Assembly (NCBI GenBank): GCA_032622095.1
Contig: CP136067.1
Coordinates: 193,280,052 to 193,344,051 of the forward strand
Length of the DNA stretch: 64,000 nucleotides
Direction of reading: 5' to 3'
Origin: Siphonodentalium dalli
Lineage: Eukaryota; Mollusca; Scaphopoda; Gadilida; Siphonodentaliidae
The position numbers and the translations under genes were made by a program. This document shows, piece by piece, positions 23,703-34,779 of this stretch. How positions within the stretch are numbered: the first letter of the stretch is position 1; every line of letters starts with the position of its first letter. The notes beneath the pieces are model-generated. The model did no database searches and had not been told where the DNA came from. It saw nothing but the letters and a program-made list of their open reading frames with translations.

Positions 23703-24105
23703 AGAAACCCAATCCGATCAGCTGCTTCTAAGTTATTATTTCTTTGGCTTTGGGTGTAAAAAATATTTGATTCGAGTCGAGGAACCCACCCATCTCAAAG
23801 CTCAGATTGATTAGATATCGATGTTTCAAATGTGCTGTTTCTATTGTTTGTGGTCCAATCTTTTCGACGACGATGCGCTAAAAACGGACAAATTGCAGTT
23901 GTAAGATGGATAAATCTAAAATCAAGTTGTAACTATTAACAAGAAAAGATTGGACCACAAACACATAGAAACAGCACATTTCAAACATCGATATCTAATC
24001 AATCTGAGGTTTGATGGATGGCTTCCTCGACTAGAATTGAATATTGTTTTACCCCCGAAGCCAAAGAAATAGTAATTTAGGAGGATCGGATCGGATTGAG
24101 TACCT
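23703..24105. mobile_element. TTAA-type MITE with internal palindrome
   Basis: Flanked by TTAA at 23699-23702 and 24106-24109. Ends 'agaaacccaatccgatc' and 'ggattgagtacct', with 'ggctttgggtgtaaaa' / 'acccccgaagcc' and 'gattcgagtcgagg' / 'cctcgactagaattg' as inner inverted pairs, as in the copies at 34311, 36420, 42072 and 62504. The centre has been replaced by an inverted pair, 'tttgtggtccaatctttt' / 'aaaagattggaccacaaa', making it more hairpin-like than its relatives. Confidence 0.75.
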
Positions 24106-24377
24106 TTAAGGATAGCAGACCATACTTGTAGCTTGTCGATTTATTTGTCACATTAAAATAAATATTTTAGGACAAACAATTTTTTCAGTGGATCAATAAT
24201 CTCATTTATCACATAATTTGGCCATAAAATCAGTTTCATAATTATCGGTAATAGACACGTTTAATATCAGCGCGTGCGATGACGTCACGGCGTTCTTCAA
24301 ATAACTTGCGATCGCTGTAGTTTATGATTGTTGTTTTCGATGAATATTTCGCGTTGCTTCGGGTTTATTTGATCATG

Positions 24378-24532
24378 TGATAAAAGGTATCTCACACTCG
24401 TCCTATTTTATACGTAATTTATCAACCTCGTCCTATAAATTCAATTTGAGCCTCGGTAAACCTCGGCTCAAATCGAATTTAGTGAACTCGGTTGATAAAT
24501 TCCGTATAAAATAGAAACTCATGTGAGATCCT
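24378..24532. repeat. ~155-bp near-palindrome
   Basis: The sequence from 'ggtatctcacactcgtcc' through 'ttttatacgtaatttatcaa' and 'aatttgagcctcgg' folds back on 'cctcggctcaaat', 'ttgataaattccgtataaaa' and 'actcatgtgagatcc' with almost no loop. It is a hairpin MITE or inverted duplication inside the CACT-ended element. I could not define a TSD. Confidence 0.7.
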
Positions 24533-24611
24533 CTATTTATGGTTTTGTTTTAAACGTGAAATTTTGAAAGATATTTATAAATTCACCATCATTCCCTTGC
24601 CAATTTTGTTG

Positions 24612-25390
24612 TAAACGCCTCAAAAAAAGAAAGTCCCCCCCCCCTAATATATTCGGTAATATTTTATGAGATATTGGATGGATTTTGATGAAAATCTCTG
24701 AATGACTTGAGGTACCAGAGACATCAAGTGTGATATAAGCACCATGCGGTGAGGTGACATATGGCTGAGTGAGCATGAATTGAATGGAAAAGGGCCACTT
24801 TTAAAAAGTTGCAAAAACACAGATAGAGTGATCAGTCATTCGGTTGTGCTGTTGTCCCCCCATTTCTCGCACGGGCTTGAAACATCCTTATCTGTTGGTA
24901 CCTCAATGCCTATATGGTTTACTGAAAAAGGGCTTCAAATAGACTGATTCCAATAACTCTGTGTCGTCAACAGCATGTAACTGCATTACTGCAAGGTGTC
25001 TTTCCAAATTAATGTGGTTAGCCTGAATGGCCTGGGTATGCAGTGGGCACATTGGGTCCCGAAGATAACACGCATGTTATCGTGGATAAGTGTCACTTTT
25101 GGACCACATTTACAGCCAGTAGCAACTTGAGTGAACAATGGAACACTGGAGTGATTGTTCACTCTAAGTCAAGTGTTTTGCAGCTTTTGAAAAGCACCAC
25201 TCTTCCAATCAATTTGTGCTCAGTCGGCCATAACATAACCCACAAGACCTTGTCTCGTACACTGTGCAGGCTCTGAACCAGATACCACAAAACAATTGAA
25301 TGATGTTTCGTCAAAATCCATCTCATATTTCATAACATATTAACAAATATATTAGGGGGGACTTACTTTTTTTGAGGTGTTTAGAACCCC
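24612..25390. mobile_element. ~780-bp element with ~85-bp inverted termini
   Basis: Left arm: 'acgcctcaaaaaaagaaagtcc', then 'cctaatatat', 'aatattttatgagata' and 'gatggattttgatgaaa'. The right arm 25300-25385 is the inverted copy ('catctcatatttcataacat', 'atatattagggggg', 'actttttttgaggtgttta'). The poly-C stretch in the left arm is a poly-G stretch in the right arm. ORFs at 24537-24776 and 25043-25276 show no domain. TSD not established. Confidence 0.65.
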
Positions 25391-25519
25391 AAATGTCATG
25401 TTGAAAATTTGTTTATGTATCTATTTGCGATAAATCATGAGTTTAGTGACCAACTGAATTACCATTTGATGTTAAATGGGATATTAATGAGAATTTATCA
25501 GGCCTCAAAATAATGTGCT

Positions 25520-25745
25520 GGACATTTTGAAGAATGAGGTCACCAGAGGGTGAGTTTAGTGATGCTACCCCTCATAGTGGGCTAGCATCACCAAATTCAT
25601 CCAACGGGACTCATTCTGTTTAGGAATTGATCAGCTATGAGGTCCTCAGAGGGTAAATTTGGTGATGCTAGCCTGCTATGTGGGTTCCATCACTAAATGC
25701 ACCCTTTAGGGACTTCATTCTGCAAATGACCGGCACCTTATTTAG
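25520..25745. repeat. hairpin-rich dispersed repeat, copy 1
   Basis: Contains 'gaatgaggtcaccagagggt', 'tttagtgatgcta', 'gggctagcatcaccaaattca' and inverted partners. The same order occurs at 30865-30965 ('gaatgaggtccccaga', 'aatttagtgaca', 'gctagcatcaccaaattca'). It is non-coding. Confidence 0.5.
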
Positions 25746-25749
25746 CTGC

Positions 25750-27480
25750 CTGGAAATACTTCAGACTAGTACCATTTAAATTTTCTCTGGGAGTAGTCAG
25801 AATCATCTTGATGCATATTTTCTGGACGTTTTAGAAATATGCGACACGTGTTGACTTCATCATACGATTTCCCGGTTCTTTCCAATAATATTAATAAATT
25901 ATTACCCGTTTCAACAACGCCAAACAGTTGTTAGAAAATGAACACAGCAGCTAGAATAGTATCAAATAGCGACGCTGCGATGTGTATACATTAACAACCA
26001 ATGTCAAGCCACAATAGAAGTGCAACTACTGATGCAAAATGTCCATTCAGAAAGTCAACAAATGATATGCACAAATTAAACCAGATCTAATTATTTGGGA
26101 ACTTGACATTCGTGTACACATATTTGAGTGTATATGGTTCCGGAAGATGCCACTCCAAATGAATCCATTTGTTATTTTCCTCGATTGTTCAGACTTCTCG
26201 CAAGAGACTAATAAACAAACGCATGCCTCATGTGTGCGAAAACCAGAACATACACATAGCTTGTTCTGATTAGTCCCAGAAAAAAAATAAGGTGGAATAT
26301 ATCAATAGCTCAATTGAATCTTGATATTTCACTTTGCAACATAGTAGTCGTGTCATATATCACAAAGACCATATATACAAATCACGAATATGTCAATAGT
26401 GCAAATTAGCTTATTGAGCCACACAGTTGCACCAAAGGTGGGATTTGAGAAAACATTAAACTTTTGTATTTGTATGACAACTGGTAAGATATTCTGAAGT
26501 CGCTCCCATCCGACGCCCTCGGCATTCACATTCCTTGACGTTTTAATAGAAAGAATGGGACTTTATCTGAATACTCTGGTAACAATGCTGGTCCACAGTT
26601 TCATAGCTGACATGCTTAGAGTGGGGAACGTAAAAGTGTTTCTCATCCTTATTTTGAAGGTCACATTGTCGTTCATTCTTATTTTGAATATCAGAGTTCT
26701 CTGTTAACACGGTTTCATCTGACCTCTCTGCATTTAGATTCCAACTACATTCCTATGTGAATCTTCAGAATGAAATTGTCTACTAAATATATTTTCGTCA
26801 ATCATCTCGAATGGACACACGTCACATTTGAAGACAGCTCCGCTAGATGGGCGATATCTTTCCAAAATGACATCTCAATGAAACAGATCGCCGGCACACA
26901 TAGTCACAAAAGTTACGGTTCTTGTCTATATGCAGCAACTGATCACGTTTCAGGGATAACCGGTCTTTGAAACTGACCTGACACGTTGGACATCTACAAA
27001 TAAAAAATAATATCTCATTAAAGGACTCAGGGCCTTAAACGCAAATGGCTCATTCGAACTGCCAAAACTATTGATGCACCGGCTTCATATGCTCTGAAAA
27101 AATCTTTGCCAAAGTCACAGCCATTTCTCAGCCATTTTCAACTTTCGCCAGAAGTAAGATAAACGCTCTTTATTGCTACCATATCAGGAGTAGAGTACCA
27201 TGGAACGTTCTTTTTTGTTCCATTTCGTGTAAATGGCTGTTTTGTGTTTGGGACCCTAACACGGTATTCACAGACTCACAGTTGTATTTTTCATTACTTC
27301 GATGCGTCTTTTTGGGTTACAAAATGTTCGTAGAAAGGTAGTTAAGATATTTATCGAACTATTTCGATACTTGGAAAAATTCTGAAGCTAATAATATTAT
27401 TTCTATCATGGAGCACAAACCGGGCTGTGGCTTCAATATCCCTTCCATGATGGGATCGGCATAGCAGATGCAGAATTAAA
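25750..27480. other. no supported gene
   Basis: AT-rich interior of the CACT-ended element. The ORF at 26770-26970 has no recognisable domain. 27290-27425 is an old repeat fragment shared with 15713-15860. Confidence 0.4.
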
Positions 27481-27484
27481 GATC

Positions 27485-27690
27485 ATGTGACAGGAATTCT
27501 CTTATATATGCGAGTCTCCCATAGGCAGCCTCGCATATACCAGAGAATGCGCTGGCTTATAGTCATGGTAAATATTGTTAGGATCATGCATTCTCTTAAT
27601 AAGCATCTCATATGAGAGACTCACATATATAAGAGAATGCATTGACACACATGTTTTTCGCAAAATTTTAGGAAGCTCCAGCCAAGGAAG
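27485..27690. repeat. dispersed 'tgcattctcttatat' hairpin repeat, copy 2
   Basis: Alternating 'attctcttatatatgcgag' and 'atataagagaatgc' motifs as at 2165-2345, followed by 'aggaagctccagccaaggaagg', which also follows the copy at 43070-43530 ('aggaagctccagtcatggaagg'). The shared 3' flank shows that the repeat extends beyond the hairpin core. Confidence 0.5.
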
Positions 27691-27725
27691 GGTTAATAAA
27701 AGGCCACAAGTTCCCAAATAAGGTG

Positions 27726-29457
27726 TAGTCCGGGAGCTAATAGGGGTACCCTTGCACCCCCCCCCCCCTGGGACTTAACTTCACCCCACTCATTTTGTTC
27801 CTTATTATGTCCTTCAACTTTTAAGCAATGTTAACAAGAAAAAAAAGTGGCCGTGTAGACTCCAGACAAAATGGCGTCCATCATGGCCGCCGTTTTTCAG
27901 CCCAGACCCTAAGTCAGTTTATGCAAATTATAGCGGGAAAATCTTGTAAAATGTATACAAATGTATATATTTTCGTGAAGCTGAGACATAATGACACATT
28001 TTTGAGCCAAAATTTAAACTCACCATCCAAGATGGCCGCCAAAATGGCCACCGGAAGATGAAAATATAACATTTTTTCACAAATGTCTTCTAGATCAATT
28101 CATGCTGTTTGGAACTGGTTGAGTAATGCAACTTTATTTTGTGTTTTGTATATTAACTGATCATTGGAGCAACGAAATATGCAATTATTGGGGTCCTAAC
28201 GCCTTCCGATCCCTCAAAAATTCGATTTTACAGAATGCGGTATAAAATTTCACAAAAAATCACAATTGGGATTCTAGTCATATTTCAACAAGAAATGAAC
28301 AGAATAGAACATGTAGTTGTCAGTTAGTTAAATAACATGTATAATAACCAAGTGAGTCACAATATGCTACCTTTTCGGATAATGCAGATAATGTTCGGGA
28401 TATATGTCAAAAATTAACATTCCACAAATTTGGTTGCCATCTTGAGCAATTCAGTCTATAAACACTGTAGTGTGATACATTTAAAATAGACCAAAACAAT
28501 AAACACCTTTCAATCCAAAGATAGTTATATTTTACCTGAAAAAATGGTCCAAACCTGAAAAGTGATTTTTTGCCCATATTTATGTCAAGTTTTTGAGAGA
28601 AAAGTCCAATATTTTTGACGATGTCAGGGGTGACAATAGTAACAATTAACCATGGTGCATCAGACATGTTAGTATTCAATGTATAGAAAGCAGAATAGCC
28701 AATTTTATACATCAACCACAACTTGTAAGCGATTGCACGACACGCTGGTGTAATATTTACCATTTTCCATATTTTGGCGTCCATATTGGCAGCCATTTTG
28801 AGCCAAAGTAAGAATTTTGGTCCCAGTGATTTGGAACATTAATAGTTAATGATATGCCTCACTTACATTACAAAGTTCTGTTCATTTCTTGTTGAAATAT
28901 GACTAGAATCCCAATTGTGATTTTTTGTGAAATTTTATACCGCATTCTGTAAAATCGAATTTTTGAGGGATCAAAAGGGGTTAGGACCCCAATAATTGCA
29001 TATTTCGTTGCTCCAATGATCAGTTAATATACAAAACACAAAATAAAGTTGCATTACTCAACCAGTTCCAAACAGCATGAATTGATCTAGAAGATATTTG
29101 TGAAAAAATGTTATATTTTCAACTTCCGGTGGCCATTTTGGCGGCCATCTTTGATGGTGAGTTTCAATTTTGGCTCAAAAATGTGTCATTATGTCTCAGC
29201 TTCACGAAAATATATACATTTGTATACATTTTACAAGATTTTCCCGCTATAATTTGCATAAAACTGACTTAGGGTCTGGTCTGAAAAACGGCGGCCATGA
29301 TGGACGCCATCTTGTCTGGAGTCTACACGGCCACTTTTTTTTCTTGTTAACATTGCTTAAAAGTTGAAGGACATAATAAGGAACAAAATGAGTGGTGTGA
29401 AGTTAAGTCCCAGGGGGGGGGGGGGGTGCAAGGGTACCCCTATTAGCTCCCGGACTA
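27726..29457. mobile_element. foldback transposon, ~580-bp arms, TSD gtg
   Basis: Left arm 27726-28304 and right arm 28877-29457 are inverted copies with only scattered mismatches, differing in a C13/G13-type homopolymer and a few bases. The ends read TAGTCCGGGAGCTAATAGG, flanked by GTG at 27723-27725 and 29458-29460. The 570-bp loop contains a minus-strand ORF (28407-28796) without recognisable domains. The 'ggccgccatcttgg'-type motifs in the arms resemble, but do not align with, the array at 9.1-11 kb. Inverted arms of this length would form a very stable hairpin as RNA or single-stranded DNA. Confidence 0.88.
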
Positions 29458-29459
29458 GT

Positions 29460-31270
29460 GGCTTTGTTTGACAATGTATTTTCGTGTGATTAATCCACAT
29501 AGTAAATTTGAAAGGTATCGGATAATCATAATTTGAGTTAACATCCAGACAACAAAATAATCATCAAATTCTAATTCGAAAAGGGACATAACTCCACCAG
29601 AAATGGTTGAATGGATCCAAATCTTCCATGTGCTAAGTTTCATCAAATTGTGTTACTGACTACTGTTAAAGTTATCATGCGGACAACAGATGATGGCAAG
29701 ACATGGATGCATACCACGCAGACACACGGGCACCGCCAGTCTGGGTGAACGTCGACTCTATATTTGAAATATAGAGTCTGGAGCTTATGTAGCCAAAACC
29801 ATTTCTATTCAGCGAAGAGCTTCCCCAAAATGACGTCACGGATTAAAAAAAATACATCGATGATTGACAGGTGTCCCCGCGTGTTATTTGTTGTGCTTCG
29901 CAATAGCAATGGCCTGTGTCGCGACATAAACTTACAGCAGATAATTTTGTCGTGTGTGCGACTATTCTTTTTCGGGAGATGAACTCGCTGCATCAACCGG
30001 AAAGCTGCATCCGAGAGCAAAAAATAAGGTCGTCATCAAAAATGATGCTTTAGAACTATTTAAAAGCATAAAATTAAGTCATTTCCTCGGTGTTAACTTT
30101 CAGATGACTTTTTTACGACAAATAATTTGATTTGCAAACCATGGTACAATAAAGTAAATCAAATACACGGACGTGAGTGAGTTCTATTTATACTTATGGG
30201 AGGCCAAGTTGGTACCATGCGCAGGCCTATCTATCAGGTCTAGCACATCCTTCAAATTAATCCGAATCGTACCGAATATATAATTTCGAAGCCATTGTTT
30301 TAATGTTTATGTCTCTGTTGTATTTGCAACATCGCTTTCGATCGGAGAAATTCCGCTCTGTTACTATATTTAGAGGTGACATTATGGTAGTCTCCGCCCA
30401 CTAACACTTGTTTATTAACCCATACGGTTTCATTGGACGGAAAATAATTTACGCAATCAATCAGATTACGGAATCCCGAGGACTTGGAAATGAGATAGCG
30501 ATGTTATCCGTCAGACCTTATATTCAATGTTGTAATGAATATTTAGGTATGAGTTTACTCAGACTGGGGCACCGCTCATTTCTATATTATATAATTATTA
30601 TTCTATGTCAATCAGCAATTAGGGCCTACTAGTACATGTAAAACTTTGTTGTTATTATAAATAATTCTCCAATATTGCTATATGCTACTTCTAGATTACT
30701 GATAACATTCCTATCAGTCTAATAAAAGACCTCTCCAGTTGAACTTATTATCTTAATATTTCCTGAGAGAACTACATGTACTCGTCAATGATTATTTAGT
30801 ACAGAAAGGGTTAATGACATTATATTCGCTGGCGAGCAAGCTTGCAATATTGTGTATGTCATTTGCAGAATGAGGTCCCCAGATCATGAATTTAGTGACA
30901 CTATCCTGCCCAGCAGGCTAGCATCACCAAATTCACACTCTGAGAACTTCATTCAGCTTAAGCCTCAACTGCTATGGGAGACCTAGGATCCCATTGACGT
31001 TCCCCAGTTGAAGTTGGTGATGTTCACCCATTAGTTACTTTGATTATGCATTTTATCTTCTGCAAATTAGGGGATATAGAAATTTCTAAGAAGGAAAAAA
31101 GTAACTAAAATCAATGTTAATTTGAGACTACAGATATTTCCCAGATGAGGCCTAAGCAGAATGATAATACCATCGGTGCTGATATGTCGATGAATTTCTG
31201 CTCTGAGGCCAGTCAGAGTGCTTGGTGATAAGTTTATGCCTTGATTTTTGGTTTCACTTAAGTTCAGTTT
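29460..31270. other. no supported gene
   Basis: AT-rich interior of the CACT-ended element. A short palindrome, 'gactctatatttgaaatata' + 'gagtc', sits at 29755-29779. The hairpin repeat noted at 25520 recurs at 30865-30965. ORFs at 29764-29982 (+), 29805-30020 (-) and 30408-30632 (+) overlap or lack any domain. Confidence 0.4.
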
Positions 31271-31276
31271 AGCATA

Positions 31277-31912
31277 GAAATTTGGTTCTTCATTTGGTTC
31301 TTCAAAACGCGTGAGTCAGTGTTCTAGAGAGCGCGAAGAACCAAATCCCCATAATATCGGTTCTTGGCGACGTGAAGAACTGTAGAGAACGCCCTCTAAA
31401 GTGGTAATAATAGTCAATACCGTAAATTAAGTGACAGATCTACAATCTGAAAGCTTTCAAGTTTACTTTAATTAGGTCTGATTTAAATTCAACTGAGATT
31501 ATTTTACAAAACATCCGACATCCTAAATATAAATTAAGATAACTAATATAATCACCTCCAAAAGTAGCAACACGTGATGTCAACTGGCAGTCTGACACTC
31601 GATCAACCATTGCTCCACATCGCCAGCATTTCACATGGCCGGTTCATTTGTCGATTCTGTCGGATTTTGTTCCATCGCCTCTCACAAAAATCAGCGATCG
31701 AAAATGGCGGTTCTGAAAACTCAAAACGAGGTCGTAGTTCTGTTCCATTTGGGCGACACGCATTTATTACGAACCGCAACTCATGTTATACAAAGTTGGT
31801 TCTTCATTTGGTTCTTCAAAACGCGCGAGTCAATGTTTGGTTCTAGAGAGCGCGAAGAACCAAATCCCCATAATATCGGTTCTTGAAGGCGTGAAGAACC
31901 GTAGGGTTCTTG
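31277..31912. repeat. duplicated right subterminal block of the CACT-ended element
   Basis: 'aatttggttcttcatttgg', 'cttcaaaacgcg', 'ctagagagcgcgaagaacc' and 'ccccataatatcggttctt' occur at 31277-31385 and again, almost unchanged, at 31795-31905. The 410-bp spacer has an ORF on the plus strand (31635-31886, MAGSFVDSVGF...) in slightly G/C-richer sequence. It is not recognisable and runs into the repeat, so I do not call it a gene. Confidence 0.65.
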
Positions 31913-31927
31913 ACTGTTCTTAGAGTG

Positions 31928-32129
31928 TGTGTTCCCTTGGCTACAGACCTCCCACCTGCACCCAGAATGCCTCTTGAAAGTAATCAGATGTACTTGCACG
32001 ACGGGTTGTACTACAACAGGGTGCAGTTGCAAACGTAATGGACTAGTGTGCATGGTAGCCTGTGGCAATTGTCAGGAAACTGTGTGTTCCAATTACAAAG
32101 GGGACACAAATGTAGATGAAGATGTGTAG
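31928..32129 (+). pseudogene. 3' tail of the same broken gene (Cys-rich C-terminus)
   Basis: Reads ...CLLKVIRCTCTTGC, TTTGCSCKRNGLVC and ACGNCQETVCSN, with 11 cysteines in about 45 residues, then a short acidic end (TNVDEDV) and TAG at 32127. This spacing of CxC, CxxxxC and CxxC is what I remember at the C-terminus of the family represented at 21013-22903. If the 22904-31927 element and one TG duplication are taken out, the frame runs from GKC directly into VPLATDLPPAP, which also suits the family. One extra C at 31961-31963 then shifts the frame before the Cys-rich part. So the tail has its own frameshift. Confidence 0.7.
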
Positions 32130-32389
32130 ATCAATATGTATAAAAGAAATATGTGCACAGTAATTGGTATAAAATTATATCCAGATCTGATTATTTTCGG
32201 TATCTGCCACGCCCATTTTATCCATAATAGGAATTAAATTGATACCATACCATATGTATGTCATATACGATCATATACAGCATTTAGAAACATTTCCACA
32301 CAACGCCTGATGCTTATTTAACATTGTAAATATGTTCTGCAACATATATCCAAGAATTAACGCATCAGACGCGAAATTTGTGTAATCAC

Positions 32390-32580
32390 TAAACGCTCTC
32401 TAAATTGACAATAATCAAAAACGACAATTACTCAAACACATATGAATATGGGTATTTTCACATGTCATAGTGTATCACTACTGCAATGTACTACACTAAT
32501 TACAATGCCAAATTTCCAATTACGAATGGAACTGGACCATTATATCCATTATCACAATCACGAAACGCTCTCTAAAACTT
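32390..32580. repeat. inverted, diverged copy of the 20340 tandem repeat
   Basis: 'atcactaaacgctctctaaa' at about 32390 and 'atcacgaaacgctctctaaa' at about 32555 are the reverse complement of the unit at 20360-20380, with the same ~160-bp spacing. Confidence 0.5.
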
Positions 32581-33202
32581 TCAAATGTCAGGCTTGTCCA
32601 ATGCCCAAGATGACTGGGTCATTAACATATGTTATTAGAATGCCGTTGCACATATTACAACGAGCTAATGTTCATTGTTAAGATGTATTCATGATTTATG
32701 TGTTGGAATTCCAGATTTCACCAGTTTTTCGTCGAAAATGTGAATTTATCCCAAAAATTTACCATTTTTGGAACTACAATGAACGTATCATACATGCATT
32801 GCATAATGGATCCAAATACCATCTCATCAATGGTAGATAATAAATGTATATTATTTATTTTAGCGAGTATGATGGAATTCCATAAATCACCAGTTTTATA
32901 CAAAAAACGGCATTTTATCCCCAAAAATGAGGCATTTCCGCCACTACTATCAATGGGTCATTCTAGGATACTGTTGGTGAGGGTGCGTCGAAATACCAAG
33001 CAGTACCAAGCAGAACCAAGCTGAAGAAAACTAAGGCGGAAAATGACACTTAAAGCGTGTTTTGTGGTGTATAATGAAGAAATAAACCATAATAATGCAA
33101 CATGACGTGGTTTTATTACGCCACCTGTGGTGTTTCTAGCTTCTGTGAGTTTGATATTGCGTGGTGGACAGGGCGAATGTATTCTTGGAGATTTTGTGTA
33201 CC

Positions 33203-33645
33203 TTACTCAATCGTACCGATAGAATCACGTAGATGCCGAAATTGTAAAGTTAACGCCACCGGTGTATAATATGTTTATGAAAATATGATAAATCGCATCG
33301 ATAGAGTCAGGACAGGCTGAAATTGTAAACTTAAAGCCACCGGTGTAATAATATGTTGTTGAAAATATAAATAATTTGATAGACTGAAAATAATATATAA
33401 CCCATTGGGAGCCCCTGATGTATTCTTGTTTGTACCTTACTCAATCGTACCGATAGAATCACGTAGATGCTTAAATTGTAAAGTTAACGCCACCGGTGTA
33501 TAATACGTTTTTGAAAATGTGTTAAATCGTATCGATAGAGTCAGGACAGGATGAAATTGTAAACTTAAAGTCACTTGTTGTTGAAAATATAAATAATCTG
33601 ATAGACTGAAAATAATGTGTAACCCATTGAGAACCCCTGGTTTAG
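33203..33645. repeat. 234-bp tandem duplication
   Basis: 'cttactcaatcgtaccgata' + 'gaatcacgtagatg' begins at 33203 and at 33437. Both copies continue through 'aacgccaccggtgtataata', 'gatagagtcaggacagg' and 'gatagactgaaaataat'. It lies inside the inverted-repeat complex. ORFs on both strands at 33437-33890 are artefacts. Confidence 0.8.
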
Positions 33646-34310
33646 TGAAGTGCATTGTGGGAAGTTTAATTGTGATTCTCCTCCTCCATCTTTATTTTCT
33701 GGAATTATCACCAAGATTTCTCCAGTCTATTCTCTTAAAATGTACCCTGATCGGTCATATTCTTTTGATAATTCTATCTAAATACATCTTAGCTACTATT
33801 CGGATCTGCTGTCCCGGTCGAAGAAGGTTTAGTTTGACCAAAACGGCTATTGACAAAAGTTTGTTTACAAAAATTGAGCATACTCAATGACCCGTAGGCC
33901 GCGGCACCTCGAAACAGTGCGCGGAACTGCGCATAACTACGCGGTACAAATGAAACAGTTATTATGCACAGGGACAGGTGGGGGTTGATTTAATACATGA
34001 ACTATAGTAGTAGACAGTCTTCAGTTGCGAATTTGTAAGGTTGTTACGCCACCTGTGGTGTATCTAGCTGCTGAGATTTTGATATTGCGTGGTGGACAGG
34101 GCGAATGTATTCTTGTTTGACTTGTGATGACACAGCGAGCGTAAAACTAGAAAACAGTGCGGCGATCGCGAAAAACTTCAGCTTGGTATTTCGTCGTTTA
34201 CAGGTACTGCTTGGTTTATCAGCGATAGTAGATAGGTGATAATTGAATTACTTGGTTCGCGAAAAGACTAATAATTTCTATCACGACCAGTATAATATCG
34301 ACTTGTTTAA

Positions 34311-34779
34311 AGGTACTCAACCCGTAAAGAGGGTCCCCATCTCAACAGATTCCAACAACAACAATCCGATCGGAGGGTCCTATATTACTATTTCTTTGGC
34401 TTTGGGGGTAAAAAATATTTGATTCGAGTCGAGGAACCCATCAAACAAAGCTCAGAGTTATTAGATATTGATTTTTGAAATTTGTTATAAACTCGAGATG
34501 AGTACTGCTAACTGCCGTAATCTGCTCTGGATGTGTTCTCCAAATCTATTCAAACAGACAAGAATGGATAACTCTAAAATCAAGTGGTAATTTTAACGCA
34601 ATTTTGACTGAGTTCTGGGCCAGATAGTATTCCCGATAATGAAAAATAATAGATTTCTAAAATCGATATCTAACAAATTTGAGCTTTGATGGGTGACTTC
34701 CTCGACTCGAATCAAATATTTTTGACCCCCGAAGCCATTGAAATAGTAATTGAGAGGAGTTTTATCGGGTTGAGTACCT
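34311..34779. mobile_element. TTAA-type MITE, copy 1 (left edge of tandem duplication)
   Basis: Flanked by TTAA at 34307-34310 and 34780-34783. Ends 'aggtactcaacccg' and 'cgggttgagtacct' are perfect inverted repeats. Inner inverted pairs are 'ctttggctttgggggt' / 'acccccgaagccattg' and 'gattcgagtcgaggaa' / 'ttcctcgactcgaatc'. Length is 469 bp, non-coding. A TTAA target with these ends suggests a piggyBac- or Kolobok-type transposase acting in trans; I cannot decide which. Confidence 0.85.

Larger units (their letters stand above)
22904..31927. mobile_element. 9.0-kb CACT-ended DNA transposon (EnSpm/CACTA-like), inserted in the gene
   Basis: The left end CACTCTTAGAA is matched by the right end, which reverse-complemented reads CACTCTAAGAA. 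The 2-bp flank TG is duplicated (22902-22903 and 31928-31929). Just inside the ends are dense direct and inverted 'ggttcttc' / 'gaaccaaa' motifs (22920-23540 and 31795-31915, with a further block at 31277-31390). Such subterminal arrays are characteristic of CACTA elements. Removing it rejoins the host reading frame. No transposase-sized ORF remains, so it is non-autonomous or decayed, and it contains younger insertions (23703-24105, 27726-29457). Confidence 0.75.

Noticed and set aside
28407-28796. 129-aa minus-strand ORF in the loop of the 27726-29457 foldback, considered as a transposase remnant
   Set aside because: No DDE motif, zinc finger or similarity that I can recognise, and its composition is that of the AT-rich loop.
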